Shown piece after piece: positions 48,657 to 58,082 of a stretch of DNA of 64,000 nucleotides. Made by a program: the position numbers and the translations under genes. Within the stretch, counting starts at the first letter, position 1; each line of letters begins with the position of its first letter. Under the pieces are notes generated by a model that was not told the DNA's origin, ran no database searches, and saw only the letters and a list, made by a program, of their open reading frames with translations. Source of the DNA: Pseudomonas sp. A34-9 (GTDB lineage Bacteria; Pseudomonadota; Gammaproteobacteria; Pseudomonadales; Pseudomonadaceae); assembly GCF_029543085.1 (NCBI RefSeq), contig NZ_CP119967.1, positions 6,269,001 to 6,333,000 of the forward strand, in the 5' to 3' direction.

Positions 48657-50579
48657 TTATTGCGCGGTGGCTTTGAGGCCGGTGAGGAGCAGGCGCTGGA
48701 ACAGGTCTTCTTTGAGGCCTTCCGGGTTTGTCAGCTGCATGCGCTCCAGATGTTCGGGATACAGCGAAGCCTCCGGCGCATCCAGCGCAGCTTTGCCCAG
48801 TTCAAGGATTTCGGTGAGTTTGAATTTGCTCTTCAGCCAGTTCAACGCCCGCAACAGATCCCGCTCGATCGCGGTGAAATCACAGCCCAGTGGATACTCC
48901 GGAAACAGATTCGGGTGCTTCGCGGCAATCGCCTGCAAGCGTTGCGGCGTGTTGTCGGCGAATCGCGGATCGATGCGGAAATCCTTTGGCAGTTTGCCGA
49001 CCTTTTGCGCCTGTTCGATCAACCCCGGCTGAAAGCGTGAATCGCTGATATTGAGCAGAGCTTCGATCACCGCCGAATCCGTCTTGCCGCGCAGATCGGC
49101 AATGCCGTACTCGGTGACCACGATGTCGCGCAGGTGCCGGGGAATCGTGCAGTGGCCGTACTCCCAGACAATGTTCGAACTGACCTCACCACCGGATTCG
49201 CGCCAACTGCGCAAAATCAGAATCGACCGCGCATCGTGCAACGCATGCCCCTGCGCCACGAAGTTGTACTGCCCACCGACACCGCTGAGTACCCGCCCGT
49301 CCTCCAGTTGATCGGCCACGCCTGCGCCCAGCAACGTCATGGTGAACACGGTGTTGATGAATCGCGCATCGAGGCGCTGCAAACGCTTGAGTTCTTCCTG
49401 CCCATACAACTCGTTGATGTAGCTGATGCGGGTCATGTTGAATTCGAGGCGTTTGCTCTGCGGTAACTCACGCAGACGCTCGTAGAAACTGCGCGGGCCG
49501 AGGAAGAAACCGCCGTGCACCGAGATACCGTCAGTCTGTGCCGCCTCGTCGAGCGTCCCGGCGTTGGCCTGTTCCTGCGTCTGCACATCGGGGTAGACCT
49601 TGCGCCGGATAATCCCGGCATCCGCCAGCACCAGCAGACCGTTGACGAACATTTCGCTGCAGCCGTACAGGCCTTTGGCGAACGGGCCGGTGCCGCCTTC
49701 GCGGTCGATCAATTGCGCCCACTGGCTGAGGTTGATGTCATGGAGCAAGGCCTGATAACCGGCGTTATCGGCCTGACGCGCGAGCAGTGCAGCGGTTAGC
49801 GCATCGCCCATCGAGCCGATGCCGATCTGCAGTGTGCCGCCATCGCGTACCAACGTGCTGGCGTGCAGGCCGATGAAATGGTCCTGAAAGCCCACCGGCA
49901 TGTTCGGCGTGGAGAACAGCGTGCTGCTGTCCTTCGCGTCGATCAGCAGGTCGAAGGTGTCGATATCGACTTCGGCGTCGCCGGGCATGTACGGCAGATC
50001 GGTGTGCACCTGGCCGACCAGCAAAATGGTCTCCCCGGCGACCCGGCGCCTGGCGATCATCGGCAACAAGTCGAGGGTGATGTCCGGGTTGCAACTGAGG
50101 CTCAGGCGATCGGGATGCTCACTGCTGCTGGCGAGCAGCTGCGCCACCAGGTTCAGGCCGGCGGCATTGATGTCGCGGGCGGCGTGGCTGTAGTTGCTGC
50201 TGACATAATCCTGCTGGGCCGGTGCGCTGTTGAGCAAACTGCCGGGCTGCATGAAAAACTGTTCGATGCGGATGTTGGCGGGCAGGCTGTCGCGCTGCAG
50301 GTCGGCGAGAAAATCGAACTCCGGGTAGTCACCGAAGACGCGTTCGACGAAGGGTTCGATGAAGCGTTTCTGCAAGCCATCGCCCAACGCCGGGCGGCCG
50401 AGGCATAGCGCGGTGTAGACCGTCAGTTGCCGCTCGGGCAGCTGTTTGATCCGCCGGTACAGCGCATTGACGAAGTGATTGGGTTTGCCCAGACCCAGCG
50501 GCATGCCCATGTGGATATGCGCCGGCAACCGTGCGAGCACGTCGTCCACTGCCTGTTCGATCGAACACAACTGCACCAT
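48657..50579 (-). CDS. Acetyl-CoA hydrolase/transferase family protein
   Basis: A 640-residue protein of the CoA-transferase family I type. Recognised segments are HIHMGMPLGLGKPNHFVNAL near the N-terminus, an internal CoA-transferase region (GGTLQIGIGSMGDALTAALL, about residue 250-270), and the acetyl-CoA hydrolase C-terminal domain (LSGVGGQYNFVAQGHALHDA, VVTEYGIADLRGKTDSAVIE). The last 150 residues extend beyond the usual 500-residue enzymes. Members move CoA between acetate, succinate or propionate; the substrate is unclear. Solitary gene. Confidence 0.87.
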   Translation of the reverse strand: MVQLCSIEQAVDDVLARLPAHIHMGMPLGLGKPNHFVNALYRRIKQLPERQLTVYTALCLGRPALGDGLQKRFIEPFVERVFGDYPEFDFLADLQRDSLPANIRIEQFFMQPGSLLNSAPAQQDYVSSNYSHAARDINAAGLNLVAQLLASSSEHPDRLSLSCNPDITLDLLPMIARRRVAGETILLVGQVHTDLPYMPGDAEVDIDTFDLLIDAKDSSTLFSTPNMPVGFQDHFIGLHASTLVRDGGTLQIGIGSMGDALTAALLARQADNAGYQALLHDINLSQWAQLIDREGGTGPFAKGLYGCSEMFVNGLLVLADAGIIRRKVYPDVQTQEQANAGTLDEAAQTDGISVHGGFFLGPRSFYERLRELPQSKRLEFNMTRISYINELYGQEELKRLQRLDARFINTVFTMTLLGAGVADQLEDGRVLSGVGGQYNFVAQGHALHDARSILILRSWRESGGEVSSNIVWEYGHCTIPRHLRDIVVTEYGIADLRGKTDSAVIEALLNISDSRFQPGLIEQAQKVGKLPKDFRIDPRFADNTPQRLQAIAAKHPNLFPEYPLGCDFTAIERDLLRALNWLKSKFKLTEILELGKAALDAPEASLYPEHLERMQLTNPEGLKEDLFQRLLLTGLKATAQ

Positions 50580-50657
50580 CTGAAGCCTCCTGCCCGTTCC
50601 GTGAATAGAGGTAGACCGAGCTTGCCTTGAGTTTGCTGCAATGAACAGAGTCAGATT

Positions 50658-50849
50658 CCCCTCACCCTAACCCTCTCCCAGAGGTAGAGGGGACTGATTG
50701 TGCGTTGCTGTGAAGATACGCCGACGTGAAAGTGATGTGCTGAATCCATAATCGCTAAGGTCTTTCAGGTCGATGGATAGCGAAAGACACCTCGGTAGCC
50801 CCCCTCTCCCTCTGGGAGAGGGCTGGGCGGGCGGCGTTCCGATGAGGGG
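50658..50849. repeat. Intergenic inverted repeat, family D (CCCTCTCCC...GGGAGAGGG)
   Basis: CCCCTCACCCTAACCCTCTC at 50658 faces CTCTGGGAGAGGGCTGGG...GAGGGG ending at 50849, with about 130 bases of non-coding sequence between. Together with the next terminator it fills the gap from 50580 to 50910; no gene was seen there. Confidence 0.7.
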
Positions 50850-50867
50850 CTCTTGAATTGCGCCCAC

Positions 50868-50895
50868 AAAAAAACCGTCCGAAGACGGCTTTTTT
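50868..50895 (-). terminator. Terminator of the cytochrome c5 gene
   Basis: Stem AACCGTC/GACGGCTT with loop CGAA and on the minus strand a run of seven T, 15 bases after the cycB stop. Confidence 0.85.
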
Positions 50896-50910
50896 CATCA
50901 GAAGCGCGCC

Positions 50911-51339
50911 TTACTTCAGGCCGGACATCTTCTGGATTGCGCCCTTCAACTCATCATCCGAGCAATCGGCGCAGGTGCCTTTCGGCGGCATCGAGTTGAT
51001 GCCGGTAATGGCTTTGGCCAGGATGCCATCAAGGCCGCCCTGGTGGTCAGCACGTTCTTTCCAGGCCGCGGTGTCACCGATTTTCGGCGCACCCAACAGA
51101 CCACTGCCGTGACAAGCGTTGCAATGTTTGGCAATCACTTCGTCCGGGGTTTTCGCACCGCCACCGCCGCCGGCAGTCGCAGCCACTTCCATCCCCTTGC
51201 ATTCTTGCCCCTGAACACACACCTGGCCGACAGGCTCGAGGCGTTTGGCAATGTCGTCATTCGTCGCAGCTTGAGCGCTGACAGCCCAGAGGGCCAGTAC
51301 GGTTGCTGGTGCGGCCAGCATTTTCATAATTAGGTTCAC
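50911..51339 (-). CDS. cycB: Cytochrome c5
   Basis: A 142-residue exported class I cytochrome. The signal peptide MNLIMKMLAAPATVLALWAV ends SAQAA. The heme motif is CNACH (about residue 73-77), with the axial Met in TGINSMPPKGTC; an extra Cys pair (GTCADCSDDE) is typical of cytochrome c5. In front is an additional cysteine pair (VCVQGQECKG) and a glycine-rich linker. A small periplasmic electron carrier. Starts at 51339 or 51327 are both possible. In PAO1 cycB likewise lies next to pauR and dadX. Confidence 0.9.
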   Translation of the reverse strand: MNLIMKMLAAPATVLALWAVSAQAATNDDIAKRLEPVGQVCVQGQECKGMEVAATAGGGGGAKTPDEVIAKHCNACHGSGLLGAPKIGDTAAWKERADHQGGLDGILAKAITGINSMPPKGTCADCSDDELKGAIQKMSGLK

Positions 51340-51508
51340 GCGTTCACCCTCAATGGTGGCTATTCACGCCTGCGGCCACGGTTCGCAGGCGGGCGGAAGT
51401 ATAGCGGGTAGCCCGCCACACTGAAACAACCCCATAGTCGAAGGGGTTATACCGCGCAGTGAAAAAACTCTTCGGATGCCTTCGCCGTATGGCTTGGCGC
51501 CTCTTTGT

Positions 51509-52057
51509 TTAAAAATTCGCCGGCGTCGCTGCGCTGATTAGTCGCGCAGGCGCGTCGAACGGATTACGGAAACGATGCGGCTTGGTACTTTCAAAGTAGT
51601 AGCTGTCGCCGGCTTCGAGGATAAAAGTTTCCAGACCCACCACCAGTTCCAGACGACCTTCCACCAGAATCCCGGTTTCTTCGCCTTCATGGGTGAGCAT
51701 TTCTTCGCCGGTGTCGGCGCCCGGCGGGTAAATTTCGTTGAGAAAGGCGATGGCGCGGCTGGGGTGCGCGCGGCCGACCAGCTTCATGGTCACGGCGCCG
51801 TCGGAAATGTCGATCAGCTCGTTGGCCTTGTAGACGATCTGGGTCGGCACTTCCTGCAGGATTTCTTCGGAAAAGAACTCGACCATGGACATGGGGATGC
51901 CGCCCAGTACTTTTCTCAGCGAGCTGATCGAAGGGCTGACACTGTTCTTTTCGATCATCGAAATGGTGCTGTTGGTGACGCCCGCGCGTTTGGCGAGTTC
52001 ACGCTGGGAAAGCCCTTTGAGCTTGCGGATCGATTGCAGTCGTTCACCGACGTCCAA
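51509..52057 (-). CDS. pauR: PauR-like HTH/cupin regulator of polyamine catabolism
   Basis: A 182-residue regulator. An HTH_3 domain (about 6-58: LQSIRKLKGLSQRELAKRAG, VTNSTISMIEKNSVSPSISS) is followed by a C-terminal cupin barrel (about 110-180: LTHEGEETGILVEGRLELVV, LEAGDSYYFESTKPHRFRNP). P. aeruginosa PauR (PA5301), in the same position, represses putrescine and cadaverine catabolic genes. This window holds likely targets (the PuuB-like oxidase and the aldehyde dehydrogenase). The assignment rests on architecture plus gene order. Confidence 0.85.
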   Translation of the reverse strand: MDVGERLQSIRKLKGLSQRELAKRAGVTNSTISMIEKNSVSPSISSLRKVLGGIPMSMVEFFSEEILQEVPTQIVYKANELIDISDGAVTMKLVGRAHPSRAIAFLNEIYPPGADTGEEMLTHEGEETGILVEGRLELVVGLETFILEAGDSYYFESTKPHRFRNPFDAPARLISAATPANF

Positions 52058-52145
52058 GGCGGGAGCCTCCTGATGTTGTAAGAATATTGAGCGTTATCAT
52101 GGCGACAGCGTTCAGTATTTACAACACTTGGCCCCCGCAGCGGCC

Positions 52146-53219
52146 TTAACCCTCGGAATAGAGCCTTGGCACTCGGCGCAGGTTGCAAAAGATCTGGTAC
52201 GGGATGGTGTCGGCCCACTGCGCCACTTCACTGGCGAGGATGTTTTTGCCCCACAGTTCGACGGTCGAACCGAGGCCGGCTTCCGGCACGTCGGTGAGAT
52301 CGATACAAAGCATGTCCATTGAGACGCGACCGAGAATGCGACTGCGTTTACCCGCCACCAACACTGGCGTGCCGGTCGGCGCATGACGCGGGTAGCCGTC
52401 GGCGTAACCCATGGCGACCACGCCGACGCGCATCGGCTTGTCGGTAATGAATTTGGCCCCGTAACCGATCGGCTCGCCGGCCGGCAGCTCACGCACGCAG
52501 ATGACTTTCGACTCCAGGGTCATCACCGGTTGCAGACGATCAGCCACGGCGTTGGCTTCTTCGAACGGGGTCGCGCCATACAGCATGATGCCCGGACGCA
52601 CCCAGTCGCTGTGGATCTGCGGCCAACCGAGTACGGCCGGCGAGTTGCGCAGACTGACTTCGGCGGTCAGGCCCTGACGGGCAGCCTCGAACACCGCGAC
52701 CTGATCGGCGCTGCTCTGCTCGTGCAGCTCATCGGCGCGGGCGAAGTGGCTCATCAGCACGATTTTCGCCACTTTGCCGCTGGCCAGCAGGCGTTGATAG
52801 GCCGCCGCGTAATCCTTCGGATGCAGACCCACACGGTGCATACCCGAATCGAGCTTCAGCCACACGGTGATCGGTTTGCTCAATGCCGCCTGCTCGATGG
52901 CTTCGAGCTGCCATAGCGAATGCACCACGGTCCAGAAATCATGCTCGACAATCAGCGCCAGCTCATCGGCCTCGAAGATCCCTTCGAGCAACAATACCGG
53001 GCCCTTGATACCGGCCGCGCGCAACTCCAGCGCCTCTTCGATACAGGCGACGGCAAACCCGTCGGCCTCGGCTTCGAGCGCCTGCGCGCACCGCACTGCG
53101 CCATGGCCGTAGGCATCCGCCTTAATCACCGCTAGCGCCTTGGCGCCGGTGACTTCGCGGGCAATTCGGTAGTTGTGGCGCAGGGCTTCTAGGTCGATCA
53201 GGGCACTGGCAGGACGCAT
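52146..53219 (-). CDS. dadX: Catabolic alanine racemase DadX
   Basis: A 357-residue PLP racemase that turns L-alanine into D-alanine for DadA. PLP-lysine K33 is in [33 protein letters not shown] and [19 protein letters not shown] (with the catalytic Tyr) and the C-terminal [20 protein letters not shown] follow. Its position in the dadA-ridA-dadX cluster identifies it as the catabolic rather than the biosynthetic racemase. Confidence 0.94.
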   Translation of the reverse strand: MRPASALIDLEALRHNYRIAREVTGAKALAVIKADAYGHGAVRCAQALEAEADGFAVACIEEALELRAAGIKGPVLLLEGIFEADELALIVEHDFWTVVHSLWQLEAIEQAALSKPITVWLKLDSGMHRVGLHPKDYAAAYQRLLASGKVAKIVLMSHFARADELHEQSSADQVAVFEAARQGLTAEVSLRNSPAVLGWPQIHSDWVRPGIMLYGATPFEEANAVADRLQPVMTLESKVICVRELPAGEPIGYGAKFITDKPMRVGVVAMGYADGYPRHAPTGTPVLVAGKRSRILGRVSMDMLCIDLTDVPEAGLGSTVELWGKNILASEVAQWADTIPYQIFCNLRRVPRLYSEG

Positions 53220-53313
53220 GGCGGCAGACTTCTAGGCGGTCATGGGAAGAAAAACCGGCGCCGACTGACGACGTGAACCGCCAACAGCGCCGGGAGAGGG
53301 ATATTTACAGCGG

Positions 53314-53667
53314 TTACGGCAGCGCGGCGACGATAGAGATTTCTACCAGAATGCTCGGCTTGGCCATTTTCGCTTCGACGGTGGCACGGGCCGGGGCAGC
53401 ACCTTTTGGCAGCCACTGGTCCCACACCGAGTTCATTCCGGCGAAGTGCGCCGCGATGTCGTTCAGGTAAATCGTCGCCGACAACAGGTGCTGTTTGTCA
53501 GTCCCGGCCAGATCGAGCAAGCGCTCGATATTGGCAAGCACCTCGCGAGTCTGCTGTTCAATCCCGGCGTCGAAGTCGTCGCCGACCTGCCCGGCCAGAT
53601 ACACAGTGCCGTTGTGGCTGACGATCTGACTCATGCGCTCATTGGTGAGCTGGCGCTGGATTGACAT
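53314..53667 (-). CDS. RidA family enamine/imine deaminase
   Basis: A 117-residue RidA-fold protein: [60 protein letters not shown] and [20 protein letters not shown]. The Arg in the ARATVEA segment corresponds to the catalytic arginine of RidA proteins. These enzymes hydrolyse reactive imines such as the ones flavin oxidases and PLP enzymes release. It overlaps the 3' end of dadA by 29 bases on the same strand, in another frame, so it is probably translationally coupled to it. Confidence 0.92.
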   Translation of the reverse strand: MSIQRQLTNERMSQIVSHNGTVYLAGQVGDDFDAGIEQQTREVLANIERLLDLAGTDKQHLLSATIYLNDIAAHFAGMNSVWDQWLPKGAAPARATVEAKMAKPSILVEISIVAALP

Positions 53668-54943
53668 GTTTTGCGGACTCCTGGGTTTTGTTGCCGTAAC
53701 GGGAAATATCGAGACCTTCGGCGCTGATCTGTGGCTTCTTCTTCGCCATCAGATCGGCCAGCAAACGACCGGAACCGCAGGCCATGGTCCAACCGAGGGT
53801 GCCGTGACCGGTGTTGAGGAACAGGTTCTTGAATGGCGTGGCGCCAACGATCGGCGTGCCGTCCGGGGTGGTCGGACGCAGGCCGGTCCAGAAACTCGCC
53901 TCGGCCAGATTGCCGCCCTGAGGATAAAGGTCGTTGACGATCATCTCCAGGGTTTCGCGGCGGCGCGGGTTCAGCGACAGGTCAAAACCGGCGATCTCGG
54001 CCATGCCGCCAACACGGATACGGTTGTCGAAACGGGTGATCGCGACCTTGTAGGTCTCGTCGAGAATAGTCGAAGTCGGGGCCATCGCCGGGTTGGTGAT
54101 CGGCACGGTCAGCGAGTAACCCTTGAGCGGATACACCGGCGCCTTGATGCCCAGCGGCTTGAGCAATTGCGGCGAGTAGCTGCCGAGCGCCAGCACGTAG
54201 CGGTCGGCGGTTTCCAGTTTGCCGTCGATCCACACGCCGTTGATGCGATCACCGGCGTAGTCGAGTTTCTGGATGTCCTGGCCGAAACGGAATTCCACAC
54301 CGAGTTTCACCGCCATTTCGGCGAGGCGCGTGGTGAACATCTGGCAGTCGCCGGTCTGGTCGTTCGGCAGGCGCAGGGCACCGGCGAGGATGTCGGTAAC
54401 GCCCGCCAGTGCCGGTTCGACGCGGGCAATGCCGGCGCGGTCGAGCACTTCAAACGGCACGCCGGATTCTTTCAGCACGGCGATGTCTTTGGCGGCGCCA
54501 TCGAGCTGCGCCTGGGTGCGGAATAACTGAGTCGTACCGAGGCTGCGACCTTCGTAGGCGATGCCGGTTTCGGCGCGCAATTCGTCGAGGCAATCGCGGC
54601 TGTATTCGGACAGACGCACCATGCGCTCCTTGTTCACCGCGTAACGATTGGCGGTGCAGTTGCGCAGCATCTGCGCCATCCACAGGTATTGATCGATGTC
54701 GGCGGTGGCCTTGATCGCGAGAGGGGCGTGGCGTTGCAGCAGCCACTTGATCGCCTTGAGCGGCACGCCCGGCGCGGCCCACGGCGAAGCGTAGCCCGGC
54801 GAGACCTGGCCGGCGTTGGCGAAACTGGTCTCCATGGCCGCAGCAGGCTGCCGGTCGACCACCACCACTTCAAACCCGGCACGGGCCAGATAGTAAGCAC
54901 TGGCGGTACCGATGACGCCGCTACCCAAGACCATTACGCGCAT
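53639..54943 (-). CDS. dadA: D-amino acid dehydrogenase small subunit DadA
   Basis: A 434-residue FAD enzyme that oxidises D-alanine and other D-amino acids to keto acids at the inner membrane. The N-terminal FAD fingerprint is [20 protein letters not shown], followed by [20 protein letters not shown] and [20 protein letters not shown]; the C-terminal FAD contact [20 protein letters not shown] is present. Start chosen at the Rossmann fold; an in-frame ATG at 55093 would overlap the dadR start region. First gene of dadA-ridA-dadX. Confidence 0.96.
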   Translation of the reverse strand: MRVMVLGSGVIGTASAYYLARAGFEVVVVDRQPAAAMETSFANAGQVSPGYASPWAAPGVPLKAIKWLLQRHAPLAIKATADIDQYLWMAQMLRNCTANRYAVNKERMVRLSEYSRDCLDELRAETGIAYEGRSLGTTQLFRTQAQLDGAAKDIAVLKESGVPFEVLDRAGIARVEPALAGVTDILAGALRLPNDQTGDCQMFTTRLAEMAVKLGVEFRFGQDIQKLDYAGDRINGVWIDGKLETADRYVLALGSYSPQLLKPLGIKAPVYPLKGYSLTVPITNPAMAPTSTILDETYKVAITRFDNRIRVGGMAEIAGFDLSLNPRRRETLEMIVNDLYPQGGNLAEASFWTGLRPTTPDGTPIVGATPFKNLFLNTGHGTLGWTMACGSGRLLADLMAKKKPQISAEGLDISRYGNKTQESAKHVNPAPAHQ

Positions 54944-55098
54944 TTTGTATCCCTCATCGCGGCAGGGCCGCGTACGTCTGTTGTTAGAGCAATGATGCGC
55001 GCAGTGTAAAAAAGAAATGCCAGTGCTTTTCACTATATAAGCGCCTATATTTGGCGACAATTCTCGGCAAAAACCCTTTTCACGGAGGCGCATCCCCT
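54944..55098. promoter_or_regulatory. dadA-dadR divergent control region
   Basis: 155 AT-richer bases between the two start codons, including CACTATATAAGCGCCTATAT, where both -10 boxes could lie. Lrp-type regulators bind such regions at several phased sites; specific sites could not be set out by eye. Confidence 0.5.
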
Positions 55099-55587
55099 AT
55101 GCGTACCAACACTCAAACCAAACGTGAGCTGGACAAGATCGACCGCAACATCTTGCGGATCCTGCAGGCAGACGGGCGGATTTCCTTTACCGAACTCGGC
55201 GAAAAGGTCGGCCTCTCGACCACGCCGTGCACCGAGCGGGTGCGGCGCCTGGAGCGCGAAGGGATCATCATGGGCTACAACGCCCGGCTGAATCCGCAGC
55301 ACTTGAAGGGTAGCTTGCTGGTGTTCGTCGAGATCAGCCTCGACTACAAATCCGGCGACACTTTCGAAGAATTCCGGCGCGCGGTGCTGAAGTTGCCGCA
55401 TGTGCTGGAATGCCATTTGGTGTCAGGGGATTTCGACTATCTGGTGAAGGCGCGGATTTCCGAGATGGCCTCGTACCGCAAGCTGCTGGGCGACATTCTG
55501 CTGAAGCTGCCGCATGTGCGGGAGTCGAAGAGTTATATCGTGATGGAAGAGGTGAAGGAGAGCCTGAGCCTGCCGATCCCGGATTGA
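55099..55587 (+). CDS. dadR: DadR, Lrp/AsnC-family activator of dad genes
   Basis: A 162-residue Lrp-family regulator. N-terminal HTH: LDKIDRNILRILQADGRISF, TELGEKVGLSTTPCTERVRR. C-terminal RAM ligand domain: LLVFVEISLDYKSGDTFEEF, VLECHLVSGDFDYLVKARIS. It is divergent from dadA; the P. aeruginosa orthologue DadR (PA5308) activates dadAX in response to alanine. The start MRTNTQTKRELD at 55099 is favoured over an ATG 16 codons upstream. Confidence 0.92.
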   Translation: MRTNTQTKRELDKIDRNILRILQADGRISFTELGEKVGLSTTPCTERVRRLEREGIIMGYNARLNPQHLKGSLLVFVEISLDYKSGDTFEEFRRAVLKLPHVLECHLVSGDFDYLVKARISEMASYRKLLGDILLKLPHVRESKSYIVMEEVKESLSLPIPD

Positions 55588-55597
55588 GCACCGCGGC

Positions 55598-55705
55598 GAT
55601 CGTTCCCACGCTCTGCGTGGGAATGCCTCTTCGCACGCTCCGCGTTCGGCATTTGGGACGCAGAGCGTCCCGGGCTGCATTCCCACGCAGAGCGTGGGAA
55701 CGATC
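55598..55705. repeat. Palindromic repeat, family C, full copy
   Basis: GATCGTTCCCACGCTCTGCG... and its exact complement bound the element; inside are nested GCACGCTCCGCG and GGGACGC...GCGTCCC hairpins. Located between convergent dadR and the ykgJ-type gene. Confidence 0.88.
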
Positions 55706-55719
55706 ATGAAACGCTGCGA

Positions 55720-56073
55720 CTAAACCAACACCTGCCGATTCGCCGCCATGTACTCGAAGATCTGCTTTTCCACACGCGGATGAATCAGCTCCACTGGTCG
55801 CCGCTCATTCGGGCAAGGCAAGGTTTTTGTCGTACCGAACAAGCGGCAAATCAACGGCCGCTCCTCATACACCGTGCAGCCATTTGGCCCCAGGTGCACA
55901 CAGTTCAGTTCTTCCATCGCGGCATCCTGCTCGGCGCGGGTCTTGCGCGGCAGGCGCGCCATTTCTTCCGGCGAAGTGGTCACCGGACCACAGCAATCGT
56001 GGCAGCCGGGCACGCACTCGAACGAGGGGATCTGCTGGCGCAAAGTGCGGATTTTCTGGCTGTTGCAGCTCAT
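55720..56073 (-). CDS. YkgJ family cysteine-cluster protein
   Basis: A 117-residue protein, MSCNSQKIRTLRQQIPSFEC onward. It has eight or so cysteines in the CxCC-type family layout: FECVPGCHDCCGPV near residue 18-31, ELNCVHLGPNGCTVYEERPL, ICRLFGTTKTLPCPNERRPV. The YkgJ/DUF3109-like family is thought to bind zinc or an iron-sulfur cluster; the role is unknown. Start M at 56073 gives the common MSCN opening. Divergent from the oxidase gene. Confidence 0.88.
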   Translation of the reverse strand: MSCNSQKIRTLRQQIPSFECVPGCHDCCGPVTTSPEEMARLPRKTRAEQDAAMEELNCVHLGPNGCTVYEERPLICRLFGTTKTLPCPNERRPVELIHPRVEKQIFEYMAANRQVLV

Positions 56074-56221
56074 TGAAGCGGTGACCCAGATGAAATAGGC
56101 GGCAATTGTGCCGCAAAAGCCGTGATCCAGACACCGCAGGCCGACCAGTGTTGCCCACGTTCGGGCGTGCGGCTTATGCTCCGTCAAATTTTCTCGACAC
56201 CTTAGCCGTTGGATGACGCCC

Positions 56222-57532
56222 ATGACTGCCCGCGCCTACACCTCCGCGAGCCAACCCCACGTTGCCTCTTATTACGCCGCCAGCAGCTTGCCGCAGCCGG
56301 ATCATCCGCTGCTGCGCGGTGAAGTGATTGCCGACGTCTGCGTGGTCGGCGGCGGGTTTTCCGGGTTGAACACGGCGTTGGAGTTGGCTGAACGTGGCCT
56401 CAGCGTGGTTTTGCTGGAAGCACACAAGATCGGCTGGGGCGCCAGCGGTCGCAACGGTGGACAGCTTATTCGCGGGGTCGGCCACGGCCTTGATCAGTTC
56501 GCCAATATCATCGGCGCCGACGGCGTGCGCGAGATGAAACTGATGGGCCTGGAAGCAGTGGAAATCGTCCGCCAGCGCGTCGAGCGTTTTCAGATTGCCT
56601 GCGACCTCACTTGGGGCTACTGCGACCTCGCCAACAAACCCGCAGACCTCGAAGGCTTTGCCGAAGACGCCGAAGAATTGCGCGGCCTGGGCTATCGCTT
56701 TGAAACCCGCTTGCTGCAAGCCAATGAAATGCACACGGTTGTCGGTTCCAGGCGCTATGTCGGCGGTTTGATCGACATGGGCTCCGGGCATCTGCATCCG
56801 CTGAATCTGGCCTTGGGCGAAGCGGCAGCGGCGCAACAGCTAGGCGTAAAACTGTACGAACATTCGTCGGTGACGCGTATCGATTACGGACCTGAAGTAA
56901 AGGTGCACACGGCGCAAGGCTCGGTACGCGCGAAGACGCTGGTCCTTGGCTGCAATGCCTATCTCAATGGTCTGAATCCACAACTCAGCGGCAAAGTCCT
57001 CCCGGCCGGCAGCTACATCATCGCCACCGAGCCATTGAGCGAAGAACAGGCACATAACCTGTTGCCGCAGAACATGGCGGTCTGCGACCAACGTGTCGCG
57101 CTGGATTACTACCGGCTCTCGGCAGATCGACGACTGCTGTTCGGCGGCGCCTGCCATTACTCGGGGCGTGATCCGAAAGACATCACGGCGTATATGCAGC
57201 CGAAGATGCTCGAAGTATTCCCGCAACTGGCCGGGGTGAAGATCGAATATCAGTGGGGCGGGATGATCGGTATCGGGGCGAACCGTTTGCCGCAGATTGG
57301 CCGGCTCGCGGATCAGCCGAATGTGTATTACGCCCAGGCGTACTCAGGGCACGGGGTGAATGCCACGCACCTGGCGGGCAAGTTGCTCGCCGAGGCGATC
57401 AGCGGGCAGCACAGCGGTGGCTTTGATCTGTTTGCCAAGGTGCCGCACATCACCTTCCCGGGCGGCAAGCATTTGCGTTCGCCGCTGTTGGCGTTGGGGA
57501 TGTTGTGGCATCGCCTTAAAGAACTGGTCTGA
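56222..57532 (+). CDS. FAD-dependent oxidoreductase, gamma-glutamylputrescine oxidase-like (PuuB/PauB)
   Basis: A 436-residue flavin oxidase of the DAO family. FAD fingerprint: VCVVGGGFSGLNTALELAER, VVLLEAHKIGWGASGRNGGQ; C-terminal FAD motif GGMIGIGANRLPQIGRLADQ and AQAYSGHGVNATHLAGKLLA. PuuB/PauB enzymes oxidise gamma-glutamylated putrescine or related polyamine derivatives. The PAO1 gene in this place (PA5309, pauB4) belongs to that pathway, and PauR-like and KauB-like genes lie nearby. The ATG at 56222 is chosen because GGA lies 8 bases upstream; an ATG at 56213 would add three residues. Confidence 0.85.
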   Translation: MTARAYTSASQPHVASYYAASSLPQPDHPLLRGEVIADVCVVGGGFSGLNTALELAERGLSVVLLEAHKIGWGASGRNGGQLIRGVGHGLDQFANIIGADGVREMKLMGLEAVEIVRQRVERFQIACDLTWGYCDLANKPADLEGFAEDAEELRGLGYRFETRLLQANEMHTVVGSRRYVGGLIDMGSGHLHPLNLALGEAAAAQQLGVKLYEHSSVTRIDYGPEVKVHTAQGSVRAKTLVLGCNAYLNGLNPQLSGKVLPAGSYIIATEPLSEEQAHNLLPQNMAVCDQRVALDYYRLSADRRLLFGGACHYSGRDPKDITAYMQPKMLEVFPQLAGVKIEYQWGGMIGIGANRLPQIGRLADQPNVYYAQAYSGHGVNATHLAGKLLAEAISGQHSGGFDLFAKVPHITFPGGKHLRSPLLALGMLWHRLKELV

Positions 57533-57545
57533 TTGATCGTTGATA

Positions 57546-57649
57546 GATCGTTCCCACGCTCTGCGTGGGAATGCATCCAGTGACGCTCTGCGTCACAGTG
57601 GACGCAGAGCGTCCGGGGCGGCGTTCCCACGCAGAGCGTGGGAACGATC
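57546..57649. repeat. Palindromic repeat, family C, full copy
   Basis: GATCGTTCCCACGCTCTGCG... and complement, with inner GTGACGCTCTGCGTCAC and GGACGCAGAGCGTCC segments. Between the convergent oxidase and DUF1127 genes. Confidence 0.88.
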
Positions 57650-57657
57650 GGTGTTGT

Positions 57658-57903
57658 TCAGATCCGCCAGAACGGCTTCAACCCCTCCTCCTGCGCTTGC
57701 TCACGGGTAAGCCCGATGTCCTTGAGCTGATCCGCCGTCAGCGCCAGCAACGCCCTGCGCGTGTGCAGACGATGCCACAACAGGCTCCAGCGACTCAGGC
57801 CGGACGGTGGATTACGCAGAATCTCATTGCGCGCACCGTCCTTTTGCCCTGCCGCCAGTTCCTGACTGTGTAACGTTAGCCGCACATCGCTCAAGCCATT
57901 CAT
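57658..57903 (-). CDS. DUF1127 domain protein
   Basis: An 81-residue protein with the YjiS-like DUF1127 helix pair at its C-terminal end: WSLLWHRLHTRRALLALTAD, QLKDIGLTREQAQEEGLKPF. The ATG at 57903 lies eight bases after AGGAG; a TTG two codons earlier is too close to that ribosome site. Short DUF1127 proteins in other bacteria bind RNA and affect carbon and phosphate metabolism, but the role here is unknown. Divergent from the MocR regulator. Confidence 0.85.
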   Translation of the reverse strand: MNGLSDVRLTLHSQELAAGQKDGARNEILRNPPSGLSRWSLLWHRLHTRRALLALTADQLKDIGLTREQAQEEGLKPFWRI

Positions 57904-57982
57904 TTTCAATGCTCCTGTTTACTTGGGTAGCCAGAGATTCCATGATGCGCGGGCGAGCAAAACCGTTAAAGATTCAAAGCAA

Positions 57983-58001
57983 CTGTATTAACTCCATACA
58001 G
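57983..58001. promoter_or_regulatory. Perfect palindrome between DUF1127 and mocR genes, operator candidate
   Basis: CTGTAT-N7-ATACAG, with the near copy ATCTGTACTGG at about 58045, in the 179-base divergent gap. It could be the binding site of the MocR regulator, controlling itself and DUF1127. Confidence 0.45.
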
Positions 58002-58082
58002 ATTTGCCGCTCTGAACACTGAATTGTCGATTTCCGCCGCATCTGTACTGGTTTATCGAATCACCTGCACCGAGGCAGTGCC

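Noticed and set aside
57658..57909. Earlier TTG start for the DUF1127 gene
   Set aside because: It is only two bases after the AGGAG site; the ATG at 57903 has ideal spacing.
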